From the NCBI GenBank assembly GCA_943787265.1, contig CALSLT010000006.1, forward strand, positions 496,001 through 560,000: a stretch of DNA of 64,000 nucleotides. Direction: 5' to 3'. The position numbers and the translations under genes are program-made. This DNA comes from an uncultured Planctomycetaceae bacterium. Its GTDB lineage: Bacteria; Planctomycetota; Planctomycetia; Planctomycetales; Planctomycetaceae. The notes beneath the pieces are model-generated. The model made no database searches, was not told the origin of the DNA, and saw nothing but the letters and a program-made list of their open reading frames with translations. This document shows, piece by piece, positions 1-8,234 of this stretch (positions within the stretch are counted from its first letter, which is position 1; every line of letters begins with the position of its first letter).

Positions 1-1116
1 GAACTCGTCTGCCTCGTCGATGTAATCGTAAAAGACGTTTCTTTGGCGCGGGATGTAGCCGGCTTCGCGGATGCACTTTCGCAACGTTTCGACTGACAGG
101 TGATACACAGTTCCAGCCTGCGAGACGACGTTCTCTTCGATCATCAGACTGCCCATGTCGTTGGCCCCGAACGACAGCGCGATCTGACCAATCTTCTCAC
201 CCTGCGTGACCCACGATGACTGAATATTCGGAATGTTGTCCAGGTAGAGACGCCCGATAGCCTGCGTCTTGAGGTACTCGAACGCGCCGGCTTCGGACAA
301 CTTCGACATATCGACACCGTCTTTGCGGTTGTCGTACCACGGAGCTTCGTGCGGCGGCTGATGCGTCCAGCAGATGAACGCCGTGAATCCACCGGTTTCG
401 TCCTGCAGACTTCGCAGCCGGTCGAGATGTTCGATGCGTTCTTCCAGCGTTTCCACATGGCCGAACATCATCGTGCTGGTCGACTTGCCACCGATTTTGT
501 GCCACACGCGGTTCACTTCGAGCCAGCCGTCGGTGAGGACTTTTCCGCGAGTGATCAGTTTGCGGACTCGGTCGACAAGGATCTCACCGCCGCCGCCTGG
601 CACGCTGCCCAGTCCGGCATCTTTCAAACGCTGCAGCACGGTTTCCAAAGGCAGTTTGCTGAGCTTATGAAAGTGGTGCAGTTCGGGTGGGCTGAAACCG
701 TGGATGTTGACTTGCGGAAAGGCCGACTTCAGTCCGCTGAGCATTTCCTCGTACCACTCCAGCGGCAGCTTCGGATGCAATCCGCCTTGCATGAGGATTT
801 GGTCGCCGCCCAGGTCGACGGTTTCCTGCACCTTCTGATGCAACGCTTCCTGCGTGAGCACGTAAACTTCTTCGTGCCCGACCGGTCGATAGAACGCGCA
901 GAAGTCGCACACCGCCGCGCACGCGTTCGTGTAGTTGATGTTTCGATCGATGTTGTAAGTTCTGTACGGCTCGGGATGCAGCCGCCGAGTGACCGCATCG
1001 GCCGCTTTGCCAATCGCAATCAGGTCGTGCGACTGCAGCAGGGCGAGTCCGTCTTCAGGCGTCAAACGTTCGCCAGCGACGGCCTTATCGAGGATGTGCT
1101 TAATTCCGGAAGACAA
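1..1116 (-). CDS. mqnC: Dehypoxanthine futalosine cyclase MqnC (radical SAM), 3' end cut by window
   Basis: Radical SAM enzyme of the futalosine menaquinone pathway, expected to convert dehypoxanthine futalosine to the cyclic form in the cytoplasm. The translation carries the radical SAM cysteines as Cys66-x3-Cys70-x2-Cys73 (motif CAAVCDFC), followed by the family-typical GGDQILMQGGLHP stretch and GSVPGGGGEIL. I placed the start at a TTG at 1116 because GAAGGAG lies six bases upstream and the reading frame opens there; no ATG fits. The start overlaps the end of mqnA by 17 bases, so the two genes look translationally coupled. The frame is open at base 1 after 372 codons, which is about the full family length, so only a few residues are missing. 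Identity is clear from the motifs and the neighbour; the exact end is unknown. Confidence 0.93.
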   Translation of the reverse strand, partial: MSSGIKHILDKAVAGERLTPEDGLALLQSHDLIAIGKAADAVTRRLHPEPYRTYNIDRNINYTNACAAVCDFCAFYRPVGHEEVYVLTQEALHQKVQETVDLGGDQILMQGGLHPKLPLEWYEEMLSGLKSAFPQVNIHGFSPPELHHFHKLSKLPLETVLQRLKDAGLGSVPGGGGEILVDRVRKLITRGKVLTDGWLEVNRVWHKIGGKSTSTMMFGHVETLEERIEHLDRLRSLQDETGGFTAFICWTHQPPHEAPWYDNRKDGVDMSKLSEAGAFEYLKTQAIGRLYLDNIPNIQSSWVTQGEKIGQIALSFGANDMGSLMIEENVVSQAGTVYHLSVETLRKCIREAGYIPRQRNVFYDYIDEADEF

Positions 1117-1993
1117 GGTCCACTCCTTCAGGAGCCAGTCCCGCCTGCACAGCCAGTTGCTGAAACAGTTTGAGGCCGCTTCGTTCGGCCGATGTCAGGC
1201 GGAAGAAAAGATTGTCAGTTAAGTATCGTTCGGCGTTTTCCGCCGGGATGTTCAGCTTGGCCGCTTCTCGCTGAGCGATCTCAGAAATCCGAGCGACGCC
1301 GCGGTCGCGCGATTCGCTCAACATCTGTTCGACATGTGACGAAGCAACTCCACGACGAGCAACCCACATCGCGAACACGAAAGGCAGGCCCGTCCAGGCA
1401 AGCCACTCTTCGCCGAGATCCCACACGGTGTGAAATTCTTCCGTCGGAGCGTGCATCGCTCGATCGCCGATCACCAAAACGGCGTCGGCGTCGGTATGCT
1501 GCACCGACATCTCAATCGGCAGTGGCTTGCGAGCGGGGTCAACGCCGTACCGCTCAAGAAGCATGATTCGAGCGAGCGTCGCGCTGGTCCGCGAGCCTTC
1601 GTCGAGGGCGAGGGTCTGAATCGCGCCGGGATCGACGCGGCTGTAAAGCTTGACGCTGAGCACCGGTCCGCGAGTCGCCACGCAGGCGTCGGAGATTATT
1701 TCGTAATCCGACCCACGCATGTACTCGACCGACGGAATCAGCGCGACGTCCAAATCTCCCGCGGCCAGTTGATCGGCAAGGCGACTTGGGTAATCGAGGC
1801 TGACGTTCGCTTCGGGAAGCAGGCCCGGCAGGTCCTCGATCAGCGGTTTGGAATTCAGATAGCTGACCGCTCCGACCCGAACGGTCGCGCCGGGCGACGA
1901 CGAATTCGCCGCCGATTCGTCGGTTACGTGCGGTGAATTTGGGCGTTCAGACACGGATATTTTGGATTCTGTTGCCAGAAGCTGTTGATTCAT
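1100..1993 (-). CDS. mqnA: Chorismate dehydratase MqnA
   Basis: Periplasmic-binding-protein-fold enzyme that dehydrates chorismate to 3-[(1-carboxyvinyl)oxy]benzoate, the first step of the futalosine route to menaquinone. The recognisable parts are VRVGAVSYLNSKPL at about residues 38-51, the LDVALIPSVEY segment at 81-91 and the later DEGSRTSATLARIML stretch. At 297 residues it is a little longer than usual; the first 37 residues are Ser/Asn-rich and look like an unconserved extension. The ATG at 1993 has GAGG six bases upstream. It is followed directly by mqnC with a 17-base overlap, which supports both assignments. No signal peptide is visible, in line with a cytoplasmic enzyme. Confidence 0.93.
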   Translation of the reverse strand: MNQQLLATESKISVSERPNSPHVTDESAANSSSPGATVRVGAVSYLNSKPLIEDLPGLLPEANVSLDYPSRLADQLAAGDLDVALIPSVEYMRGSDYEIISDACVATRGPVLSVKLYSRVDPGAIQTLALDEGSRTSATLARIMLLERYGVDPARKPLPIEMSVQHTDADAVLVIGDRAMHAPTEEFHTVWDLGEEWLAWTGLPFVFAMWVARRGVASSHVEQMLSESRDRGVARISEIAQREAAKLNIPAENAERYLTDNLFFRLTSAERSGLKLFQQLAVQAGLAPEGVDLVFRN

Positions 1994-2245
1994 TGGATGC
2001 CTCGAGTCATCGAATTTGACGATTATAGGACCGCAGCCCGCACTCGCAATCGGCCTCGGGGCTGCAGCCAGAACCCGCCTGTATCGCTGCCCCCATCGCG
2101 ACGGTAAGTTCGTGCCGACGTCAGGAGAATTCCACTTGCCGGGACGATAGGATTCGCGGCCCGGTGCCGAACCAACCGCACCGAAATCCCAGCATTAACA
2201 CAACATTTGAGCCCGCGACCGCTGATTTCGAAAGCTTTAAATAAG

Positions 2246-3565
2246 ATGTCTGAGCCTGCACTGCGTCTGTCGATTCTTGGTCTGGGAACTGTTGCGTCCG
2301 GAGTCGTTCGAATTCTGACCGGTCCCGATTCGCCGGTAAGTCGCCGAGCTGGCCGCACTTTCGACATCCGGCACGTCGCCGTCCGAGACGCATCGAAGTC
2401 TCGCGATGTGGAGATTCCAGCCGACCGAATCACCACTGACTGGAACGCTGCCGTTTCCGATCCGGAAGTCGACGTCGTCCTGGAGCTGATGGGCGGGACA
2501 ACGACCGCTCGTGAAGCCGTGCTGGCTGCGATCGCCGCGGGCAAGCACGTCGTCACTGCTAACAAAGCCTTGCTTGCCGAACACGGCGACGAAGTTTTCG
2601 CCGTAGCTCGTGAAGCGGGAGTTTGCGTCGCCTACGAAGCCGCCGTCGCTGGCGGAATTCCCATCATCGCGACGATGGGCTGTTCGATGACCGGCAACCG
2701 AGTTGTCTCGATCGAAGCCATCCTCAACGGTACGAGCAATTTCATCCTGACCGGAATGCTCGGCGAGCAACGGCAGTACGAAGACGTCCTCGCCGAAGCT
2801 CAGGATCTGGGTTACGCCGAGGCCGACCCTGCAATGGATGTCGACGGAACAGACGCCGCGCAGAAACTGATCCTGCTGACACAACTCGCTCTGGGTAAGA
2901 AAGTCGAGCTGAACGAATTTCCCCGGCAGGGCATCGACACGCTCGAACTGGCTGACATGCTCTACGCCGAAGAACTCGGCTACCGAGTCAAACTGCTCGG
3001 CGTCACGCGCGTCGTCGGCGACCAACTGGAAATGCACGTCGAACCGACTCTGCTTCGTCTCGAACGAGCAATCGCCCAAACGGACGGAGCATTGAACATC
3101 GTCGAATTGCACGGCGACGCCGTCGGACCGCTCGTCCTGTCCGGAGCCGGCGCGGGTCAAATGCCGACGGCATCCGCCGTTGTCGCCGACCTCGTCGAGG
3201 TGGCGATCGGTCGAGCTCAGCACACGTTCCCACAACTCAATCTCTGGCAGGATGATTCGGGCCTGTCGGTCATGCCGGCCGACCAGATCCAAAGACGTTA
3301 CTTCCTCCGCTTCAACGTCGAAGACAAACCGCGAGTCATCGCGGACGTCGCCGACATCCTCGGCCGAAACGAAATCAGCCTGGCGTCAATCATCCAGCAC
3401 GAAGCTCCCGAGGTGGAAGATGCCGAAAACGGCGGAACTCCAATCGTCCCGCTGGTCATCATGACCCATCGCACAACCGAAGGCCGCATCCGCGCCGCCG
3501 AATCCGCCCTGGCCGAACTCTCAACAGTTCGCGCTCCGCACATTCGAATGCCTGTCGCGGATTAG
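2246..3565 (+). CDS. hom: Homoserine dehydrogenase with C-terminal ACT domain
   Basis: NAD(P)-dependent reduction of aspartate semialdehyde to homoserine, the branch step to threonine and methionine. The N-terminal Rossmann motif GLGTVASG is at residues 12-19 of the chosen start, the NKALLAEHGDEVF segment follows at about 106-118, and the family signature GYAEADPAMDVDGTDAAQK is at 189-207 with the catalytic Lys. A C-terminal ACT domain beginning near FLRFNVEDKPRVIADVADIL suggests allosteric feedback, usually by threonine. The reading frame is open back to 2207, but the ATG at 2246 gives the normal family N-terminus, so I chose it; no good Shine-Dalgarno is visible for either. It stands alone between divergent mqnA and a convergent FHA-kinase gene, with no thrB or thrC next to it. 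Confidence 0.95.
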   Translation: MSEPALRLSILGLGTVASGVVRILTGPDSPVSRRAGRTFDIRHVAVRDASKSRDVEIPADRITTDWNAAVSDPEVDVVLELMGGTTTAREAVLAAIAAGKHVVTANKALLAEHGDEVFAVAREAGVCVAYEAAVAGGIPIIATMGCSMTGNRVVSIEAILNGTSNFILTGMLGEQRQYEDVLAEAQDLGYAEADPAMDVDGTDAAQKLILLTQLALGKKVELNEFPRQGIDTLELADMLYAEELGYRVKLLGVTRVVGDQLEMHVEPTLLRLERAIAQTDGALNIVELHGDAVGPLVLSGAGAGQMPTASAVVADLVEVAIGRAQHTFPQLNLWQDDSGLSVMPADQIQRRYFLRFNVEDKPRVIADVADILGRNEISLASIIQHEAPEVEDAENGGTPIVPLVIMTHRTTEGRIRAAESALAELSTVRAPHIRMPVAD

Positions 3566-3598
3566 CGAAAAATTCCGAACCGACAATCTCTTCGACGT

Positions 3599-4867
3599 TC
3601 ACAGCGAATGTGGCACGACGATTGTTGAGCCGCACTCTTTGCACTTGAGCTTGCGGCCGGCTTGTTCCTCACGGATTCGGTAGCGCTTATCGCAACCTTC
3701 GCATTGAACGAACGAGCCAGCGACTTCGGTGCTGTTCAGTTCGGCGAGAAGTGCTGCCGGAGTTTCGTGACGATCGCGTGGCGACTTCGATAGAAGCTGC
3801 TGAATAACTCCGACCGATGTCCGATTGAGGCCGACGTCAAGAAGTCTGCTCCAATCAGGTTTGACCGACTGGTGAGAAATTAATTTGGTCGTTGCATCGG
3901 CCACTGGGAATACTGGCTGTCCGGTCGTCAGTTCGAACCAGATGCAGCCCAGCGAGTAGAGGTCACTTCGAATGTCCGTTGTGTCACCTGCTTCGACGAC
4001 TTCCGGTGCCACATAGTCGGCGAATGATCTGCAACTTTCCGGCGCCTTCGACTCAGTGATTCGTCGCGCGACCGGAGCGCCGAATGCAAGGTCAACCAGT
4101 CGCGACATTCCGATTCGATAAATCACGTTGGACGGTTTTAAGTTTCCGTGGCAAAGTCGCAACTCGTGAAGCGTCGTGAGTTGCCGGGCGATCTGCTGGA
4201 CAATTTCCAACGCTCGCTGAGCGGGGATCGCTCCGTTCTTCTCGATCAACTGTTCGACGCTCATGCCCAAAACGTATTCGCGAGCGGTGTACCACTGCGG
4301 GCCGTTCTGTTCGGCAACCATGTACGATGCAATACCGCCCGGCTGAGCTTCGCACAGGCATTTACCCTGATTCAAAAACTGCTCAGTCAACGATGTTGTG
4401 TTTACCAGGCATGGCTCAAGAACTCGCAGTGCTGCCTGCAAGCGGGACGTGCGTTTGGATGCTCCGTATAAAACTCCGAGTGAGCCGTTTCCGAGCGGCT
4501 TGCTTAACGCGAAGTCGCCGAAGTTCTCGCCGACCATGCTGTCGGCTTCGCTCTGCTCGTGAAACTGGAACGTCGTTAACCCGATGCGAAACTGGTCGCC
4601 CGGTTTCAACTTAAACTTCTGCAGAGCTTTACCGTTAAAGTGGACGCCGTTCTGGGCGGTGGCGAGTTTCTTAACGACAACCTTGCCGCTCTTAATCACC
4701 AGCTCGACGTGCTCGCGAGAGATCTGGGTATCCCACGGGACTGCGAAACCGTCTTCAGGTTTACGCCCGACTCGGATCACGTCGCCGTTGTCGACTTTCT
4801 GACGTCGCTGTTTTCTGTGGTCGCGCGAAATTGCTACCAGTTCAAACACTCTTGGCCCTTTCGACAT
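3599..4867 (-). CDS. FHA domain - pseudokinase - zinc ribbon protein
   Basis: A 422-residue signalling protein in three parts. Residues about 10-105 form an FHA domain with Arg35, SREH at 50-53 and NG at 73-74, which should bind phosphothreonine peptides. Residues about 115-375 have a protein-kinase fold: Gly-rich loop LGNGSLG and APE motif YVAPEVVE are kept. The beta3 Lys is replaced by Arg148, the HRD aspartate by Asn242 (HGN), and DFG reads DLA at 259-261. By these residues I infer a pseudokinase that binds partners rather than phosphorylates. The C-terminus carries a zinc ribbon with Cys389/392 and Cys409/412. No membrane segment is seen, so it is probably cytosolic. It is convergent with hom. 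Confidence 0.85.
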   Translation of the reverse strand: MSKGPRVFELVAISRDHRKQRRQKVDNGDVIRVGRKPEDGFAVPWDTQISREHVELVIKSGKVVVKKLATAQNGVHFNGKALQKFKLKPGDQFRIGLTTFQFHEQSEADSMVGENFGDFALSKPLGNGSLGVLYGASKRTSRLQAALRVLEPCLVNTTSLTEQFLNQGKCLCEAQPGGIASYMVAEQNGPQWYTAREYVLGMSVEQLIEKNGAIPAQRALEIVQQIARQLTTLHELRLCHGNLKPSNVIYRIGMSRLVDLAFGAPVARRITESKAPESCRSFADYVAPEVVEAGDTTDIRSDLYSLGCIWFELTTGQPVFPVADATTKLISHQSVKPDWSRLLDVGLNRTSVGVIQQLLSKSPRDRHETPAALLAELNSTEVAGSFVQCEGCDKRYRIREEQAGRKLKCKECGSTIVVPHSL

Positions 4868-5068
4868 GTCGCCGGTCTTTGGCGGGAATGCCTATGGTGT
4901 GTGAGGTGCCCAACTTATTCGTTTATTGCGGCCGCCCGCAAACGAACAGGGCTTTCACTCAGACGCCAAGTTGAAAGCGGACACGTACAGACAAACGTGG
5001 CAACTCAGGCGACCCGATACTGACGGGTTTCCGAACGTCTGGTCGATGGTCGCGCACCACGATTAGTG

Positions 5069-6565
5069 TCAGGCGAGCATTTCCTGGACAACACCGTTGT
5101 TCTCAGGAACGAGCGGCACCGGGCGATTGCCGCGGTCATGCAACAGCGTGTGAGGTTGAATTCCCAACAAGTGGTACATCGTCGCTAGGGCGTCTTTCGG
5201 CGACACGGGCCTCGACAGCACTTCTCCTGCGTGCCGGTCCGTTGCTCCGATGACGTTGCCTTTTGCGATACCGCCTCCGGCAAAGATCGCTGAATACGCT
5301 TTCGACCAATGGTCACGCCCGCCGCCGACGGCTTTGTTGATCTTCGGAGTGCGGCCGTGTTCGCTCAGACAAACAACCAGCGTGTCGTCGAGCATGCCTC
5401 GCTGTTCAAGATCGAGGATCAAGCCGGAGTAAGCCTGATCAAAACTCGGCATCAACTGATCTTTCATGCGCGGGTAATGCTTGAAGTGAGTGTCCCAGGC
5501 ATCGCCCGCCAGGCCGTACTCATCCCAGAAAACCGTCGCCAGCCGAGTGCCGGATTCAACGAGTCGTCGAGCAGCCAGGCAGCCCTGTCCGAACAGCGTC
5601 ATCCCATATCGATCGCGCGTCGCGGCTGATTCCTGCCGAGTGTCCAGCGCTTGAGACACGCTCGGCGAGCTGACCAGCGAAAACGCCTGCTGCTGAAACT
5701 TGTCGAGCGACGCACCAACCTCGGTCTGATCAAAGTGCCGCCGCGAATCGTCGAACTGTTCAAGCAGACTCTTGCGACGATCAAGCCGGTCCATCGTGAC
5801 GCCGGGCAACGGTTTGGTTGATGAAATTTGAAAATGGGTGTCGCGCGAGCAGCCGAGGTACGGCTCCGGGCCGCTGTACGAGAAGCCGCCACCTCGGTCC
5901 TTTTCGATATGGACTGTGCCCTTGCCATTGAACTCGGTCCATGTCGGATTGAAACCGGAACCGAGGAACGCTCCGTACGGACCCGATCGAAACGGTTGGT
6001 CGGTTCGCTGGCTGCTGAAGTGAAACGGCAGCGCGACATTCTGAACGAACTCGCTGGCTGAACCTCGACGCTGACGATCGACGTACTCGACGACCGAACC
6101 GAACCACGGATGATGACGCGGGTCGTGCGGCGCCAGTTCCATCGCGACATCAATCGTCGGAATCCCGGTCATGGCATAAGCCACACCGTGAATCGGGTAC
6201 GGATGCGTCATGGATCGAACGACCGTTGTCCGGTCCATGATCTTCGACGTCTCCGGCAGCAGCTCGCAAACATCGAGCCCCGGCACCGACGAAGCGATCG
6301 GCTCCATCGTTCCGCGGATTTCCACCGGTGCTTCCGGCTTCATATCGAAAGTTTCAAGCTGACTCGGCGATCCGTACAGAAAGAGTAGAATGCAGCGTTT
6401 CGCTTTCCCAAACGAGCCATCAACGGCTTCGGTGGCTGCGTGAGACTCCGCGGCCAGCAGATCCGACAACCCAAGCCCGGCGACACCCAGACTTCCCGCC
6501 TGCAGAAAGTCTCGACGACCAAAGCCGTTACAGAGTTTGCGGTTTGAACCAAGAACGCGAAGCAT
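5069..6565 (-). CDS. DUF1501 family exported protein
   Basis: Member of the DUF1501 family, related in fold to sulfatases and alkaline phosphatases and abundant in planctomycetes; the biochemical role is not established. The N-terminus has a Tat-type signal, GRRDFLQAGSLGVAGLGLSDLL, with the twin Arg in FGRRDF, so export in folded form is likely. Typical family blocks follow: LFLYGSPSQLETFDMKP, RTTVVRSMTHPYP near the middle and CLSEHGRTPKINKAVGGGRDHW towards the end. The reading frame can also start at a GTG at 6574; I took the ATG at 6565. It lies 90 bases downstream of another DUF1501 gene on the same strand, so the pair may be co-transcribed and probably arose by duplication. Confidence 0.88.
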   Translation of the reverse strand: MLRVLGSNRKLCNGFGRRDFLQAGSLGVAGLGLSDLLAAESHAATEAVDGSFGKAKRCILLFLYGSPSQLETFDMKPEAPVEIRGTMEPIASSVPGLDVCELLPETSKIMDRTTVVRSMTHPYPIHGVAYAMTGIPTIDVAMELAPHDPRHHPWFGSVVEYVDRQRRGSASEFVQNVALPFHFSSQRTDQPFRSGPYGAFLGSGFNPTWTEFNGKGTVHIEKDRGGGFSYSGPEPYLGCSRDTHFQISSTKPLPGVTMDRLDRRKSLLEQFDDSRRHFDQTEVGASLDKFQQQAFSLVSSPSVSQALDTRQESAATRDRYGMTLFGQGCLAARRLVESGTRLATVFWDEYGLAGDAWDTHFKHYPRMKDQLMPSFDQAYSGLILDLEQRGMLDDTLVVCLSEHGRTPKINKAVGGGRDHWSKAYSAIFAGGGIAKGNVIGATDRHAGEVLSRPVSPKDALATMYHLLGIQPHTLLHDRGNRPVPLVPENNGVVQEMLA

Positions 6566-6655
6566 GTGATGCACCGTTAAGGACGACAGAGCAGCCAGGA
6601 ACGTCGAGCAGTCAGCCTACCTTCTGATCGGAGCTGAGCAAAGCCGTTCATCACC

Positions 6656-8035
6656 TCAAATCAAATCTGGAATCGGCTGCCGGTTTTCGTCGACAAGGTA
6701 TCTCGGGCGGCCGTTGAAGTCTGGAATTTTGATCGCGTTGACGTCGATGCCGAGCGTTCGGTACAGCGTCGCGAAGACTTCCTGAACATGGATCGGGCGC
6801 GAGATGGGGACGCCTCCCGTGCGATCGGTCTCTCCGAGAATCTGCCCGCTGGCAAGTCCGCCTCCGGCCAGCAGAACAGATTGGGTCGACGGCCAGTGAT
6901 CGCGACCGCCTTTCGCATTGATGCGAGGTGTCCGGCCAAATTCTCCCCACACGACGACCGAGGTTGTTTCGAGCAGGCCTTTTTCGTCGAGGTCCTGCAG
7001 AAACGTCGCCAGTGCGTGATCGAAAACCGGCAGATACTTTCGTGACAACTGTTCGATTGGGCCTTCACGATTCGAGTGCCAGTCCCACGCTCCGAAGGCG
7101 ACCGTTACGCAACGCACTCCAGCTTCGACGAGACGTCGAGCCATCAGCAGATGCTCGGGACTCTGCGGCGCTCCGCCGAAGCTAGGGTCCGTCTTTTGAG
7201 CTTTGCCGTAACGCTCTCGAGTTTTCGGGTCTTCAGATTCAAGGTCCAGCGCTTCGGCAAGACGGCTTGAGCCAAGCAACCCGAACGCTTGTTTCTGAAA
7301 ACTGTCGAGGCCGCTCTCTGACGCTTGTTGCTCGACTTTTGCAAGCGAGCTGAGCAGAGTCTTGCGGTCTCCCAGCCTGTCCAGATTGATTCCGTTCAAC
7401 ACCAGATCCGACTTCACATCGCCGGCCAGTGTGAACGGGACGTGAGCCTGGCCCGTGAAACCCGGCCACGAACTCTTTCCGGACGGGTCGTGCATCCCCT
7501 GATTGTTGTACGGCCGGTAGCTCATCTTTGGCGCGGCGTCGACGTAAGGAATCATTCCGGACGAGCCCGGACCAAGAATGTGCGACACGCACGAACCAAG
7601 CGTTGGCCAGCCCCCGGACGGTTCCACGTCCTCGCTGCGCCCGGCTGCCCGACCGGTGTAACACTGAAACGATTCGTGTCGATTTTTCATTCCGACCAGC
7701 GTGCGGACAATCGAAAAACGATCGGCCATCTGCGACAGATTCGGAAGCAGCTCGCAGAACTGAACGCCAGGCAGAGCAGTGCTGATCGGTGAAAACGATC
7801 CACGAATCTCGACAGGAGCGTTCGGCTTTGGATCGAACGTCTCATGCTGAGTTGGTCCTCCGGGCAAATAAATCATCACGACGGAATGATCACGTGCGGA
7901 GGAGCTCGCCGATTCTGCTCGCAGGAGTTCAGGGAGTGACAAGCCGCCGAGCGCCAGACTTCCGGCCGATAGAAAATTTCGGCGCGAAAGCCCATCGCAG
8001 AACGATGTTCTGGTTTCACCGAAAATCGACAACAC
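6656..8035 (-). CDS. DUF1501 family exported protein
   Basis: Second DUF1501 protein of a tandem pair, 459 residues. Its Tat-like signal is LSRRNFLSAGSLALGGLSLPEL. The family blocks are IYLPGGPTQHETFDPKP, FSIVRTLVGMKNRHESFQCY and VWGEFGRTPRINAKGGRDHWP, ending with a typical short conserved tail. The start is a GTG at 8035 with GGAGG about ten bases upstream. It is followed by its paralogue after a 90-base gap. Unlike many DUF1501 genes it has no DUF1549/DUF1553 (PSD1) partner beside it. Function is unknown for the family; involvement in handling sulfated or other extracellular substrates is only a hypothesis. Confidence 0.88.
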   Translation of the reverse strand: MLSIFGETRTSFCDGLSRRNFLSAGSLALGGLSLPELLRAESASSSARDHSVVMIYLPGGPTQHETFDPKPNAPVEIRGSFSPISTALPGVQFCELLPNLSQMADRFSIVRTLVGMKNRHESFQCYTGRAAGRSEDVEPSGGWPTLGSCVSHILGPGSSGMIPYVDAAPKMSYRPYNNQGMHDPSGKSSWPGFTGQAHVPFTLAGDVKSDLVLNGINLDRLGDRKTLLSSLAKVEQQASESGLDSFQKQAFGLLGSSRLAEALDLESEDPKTRERYGKAQKTDPSFGGAPQSPEHLLMARRLVEAGVRCVTVAFGAWDWHSNREGPIEQLSRKYLPVFDHALATFLQDLDEKGLLETTSVVVWGEFGRTPRINAKGGRDHWPSTQSVLLAGGGLASGQILGETDRTGGVPISRPIHVQEVFATLYRTLGIDVNAIKIPDFNGRPRYLVDENRQPIPDLI

Positions 8036-8234
8036 GCTGTCCGTCCTCCGTCTTCAGAAATGAAATGCTCCGATGGGAGATGGCAACTTCATGCGGTTGA
8101 GCATGCGCCGCCGACTCGATCATTCGAATTTCAGCGTGATTACTTCTAATTGGTGAGTCAATTCCAAACTGATTCGCCGCGAACGTCCCACACTACTTAG
8201 TACTGTGAAGCTGCGTCTTCTGACAGGTGTCACG

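Noticed and set aside
349..1173. 274-codon plus-strand frame opposite mqnC
   Set aside because: The minus strand carries a conserved radical SAM enzyme over the same bases; this frame has no recognisable product.
2237..3292. 351-codon open frame antisense to homoserine dehydrogenase
   Set aside because: Shadow of a clearly coding, conserved gene; no Shine-Dalgarno and no domain.
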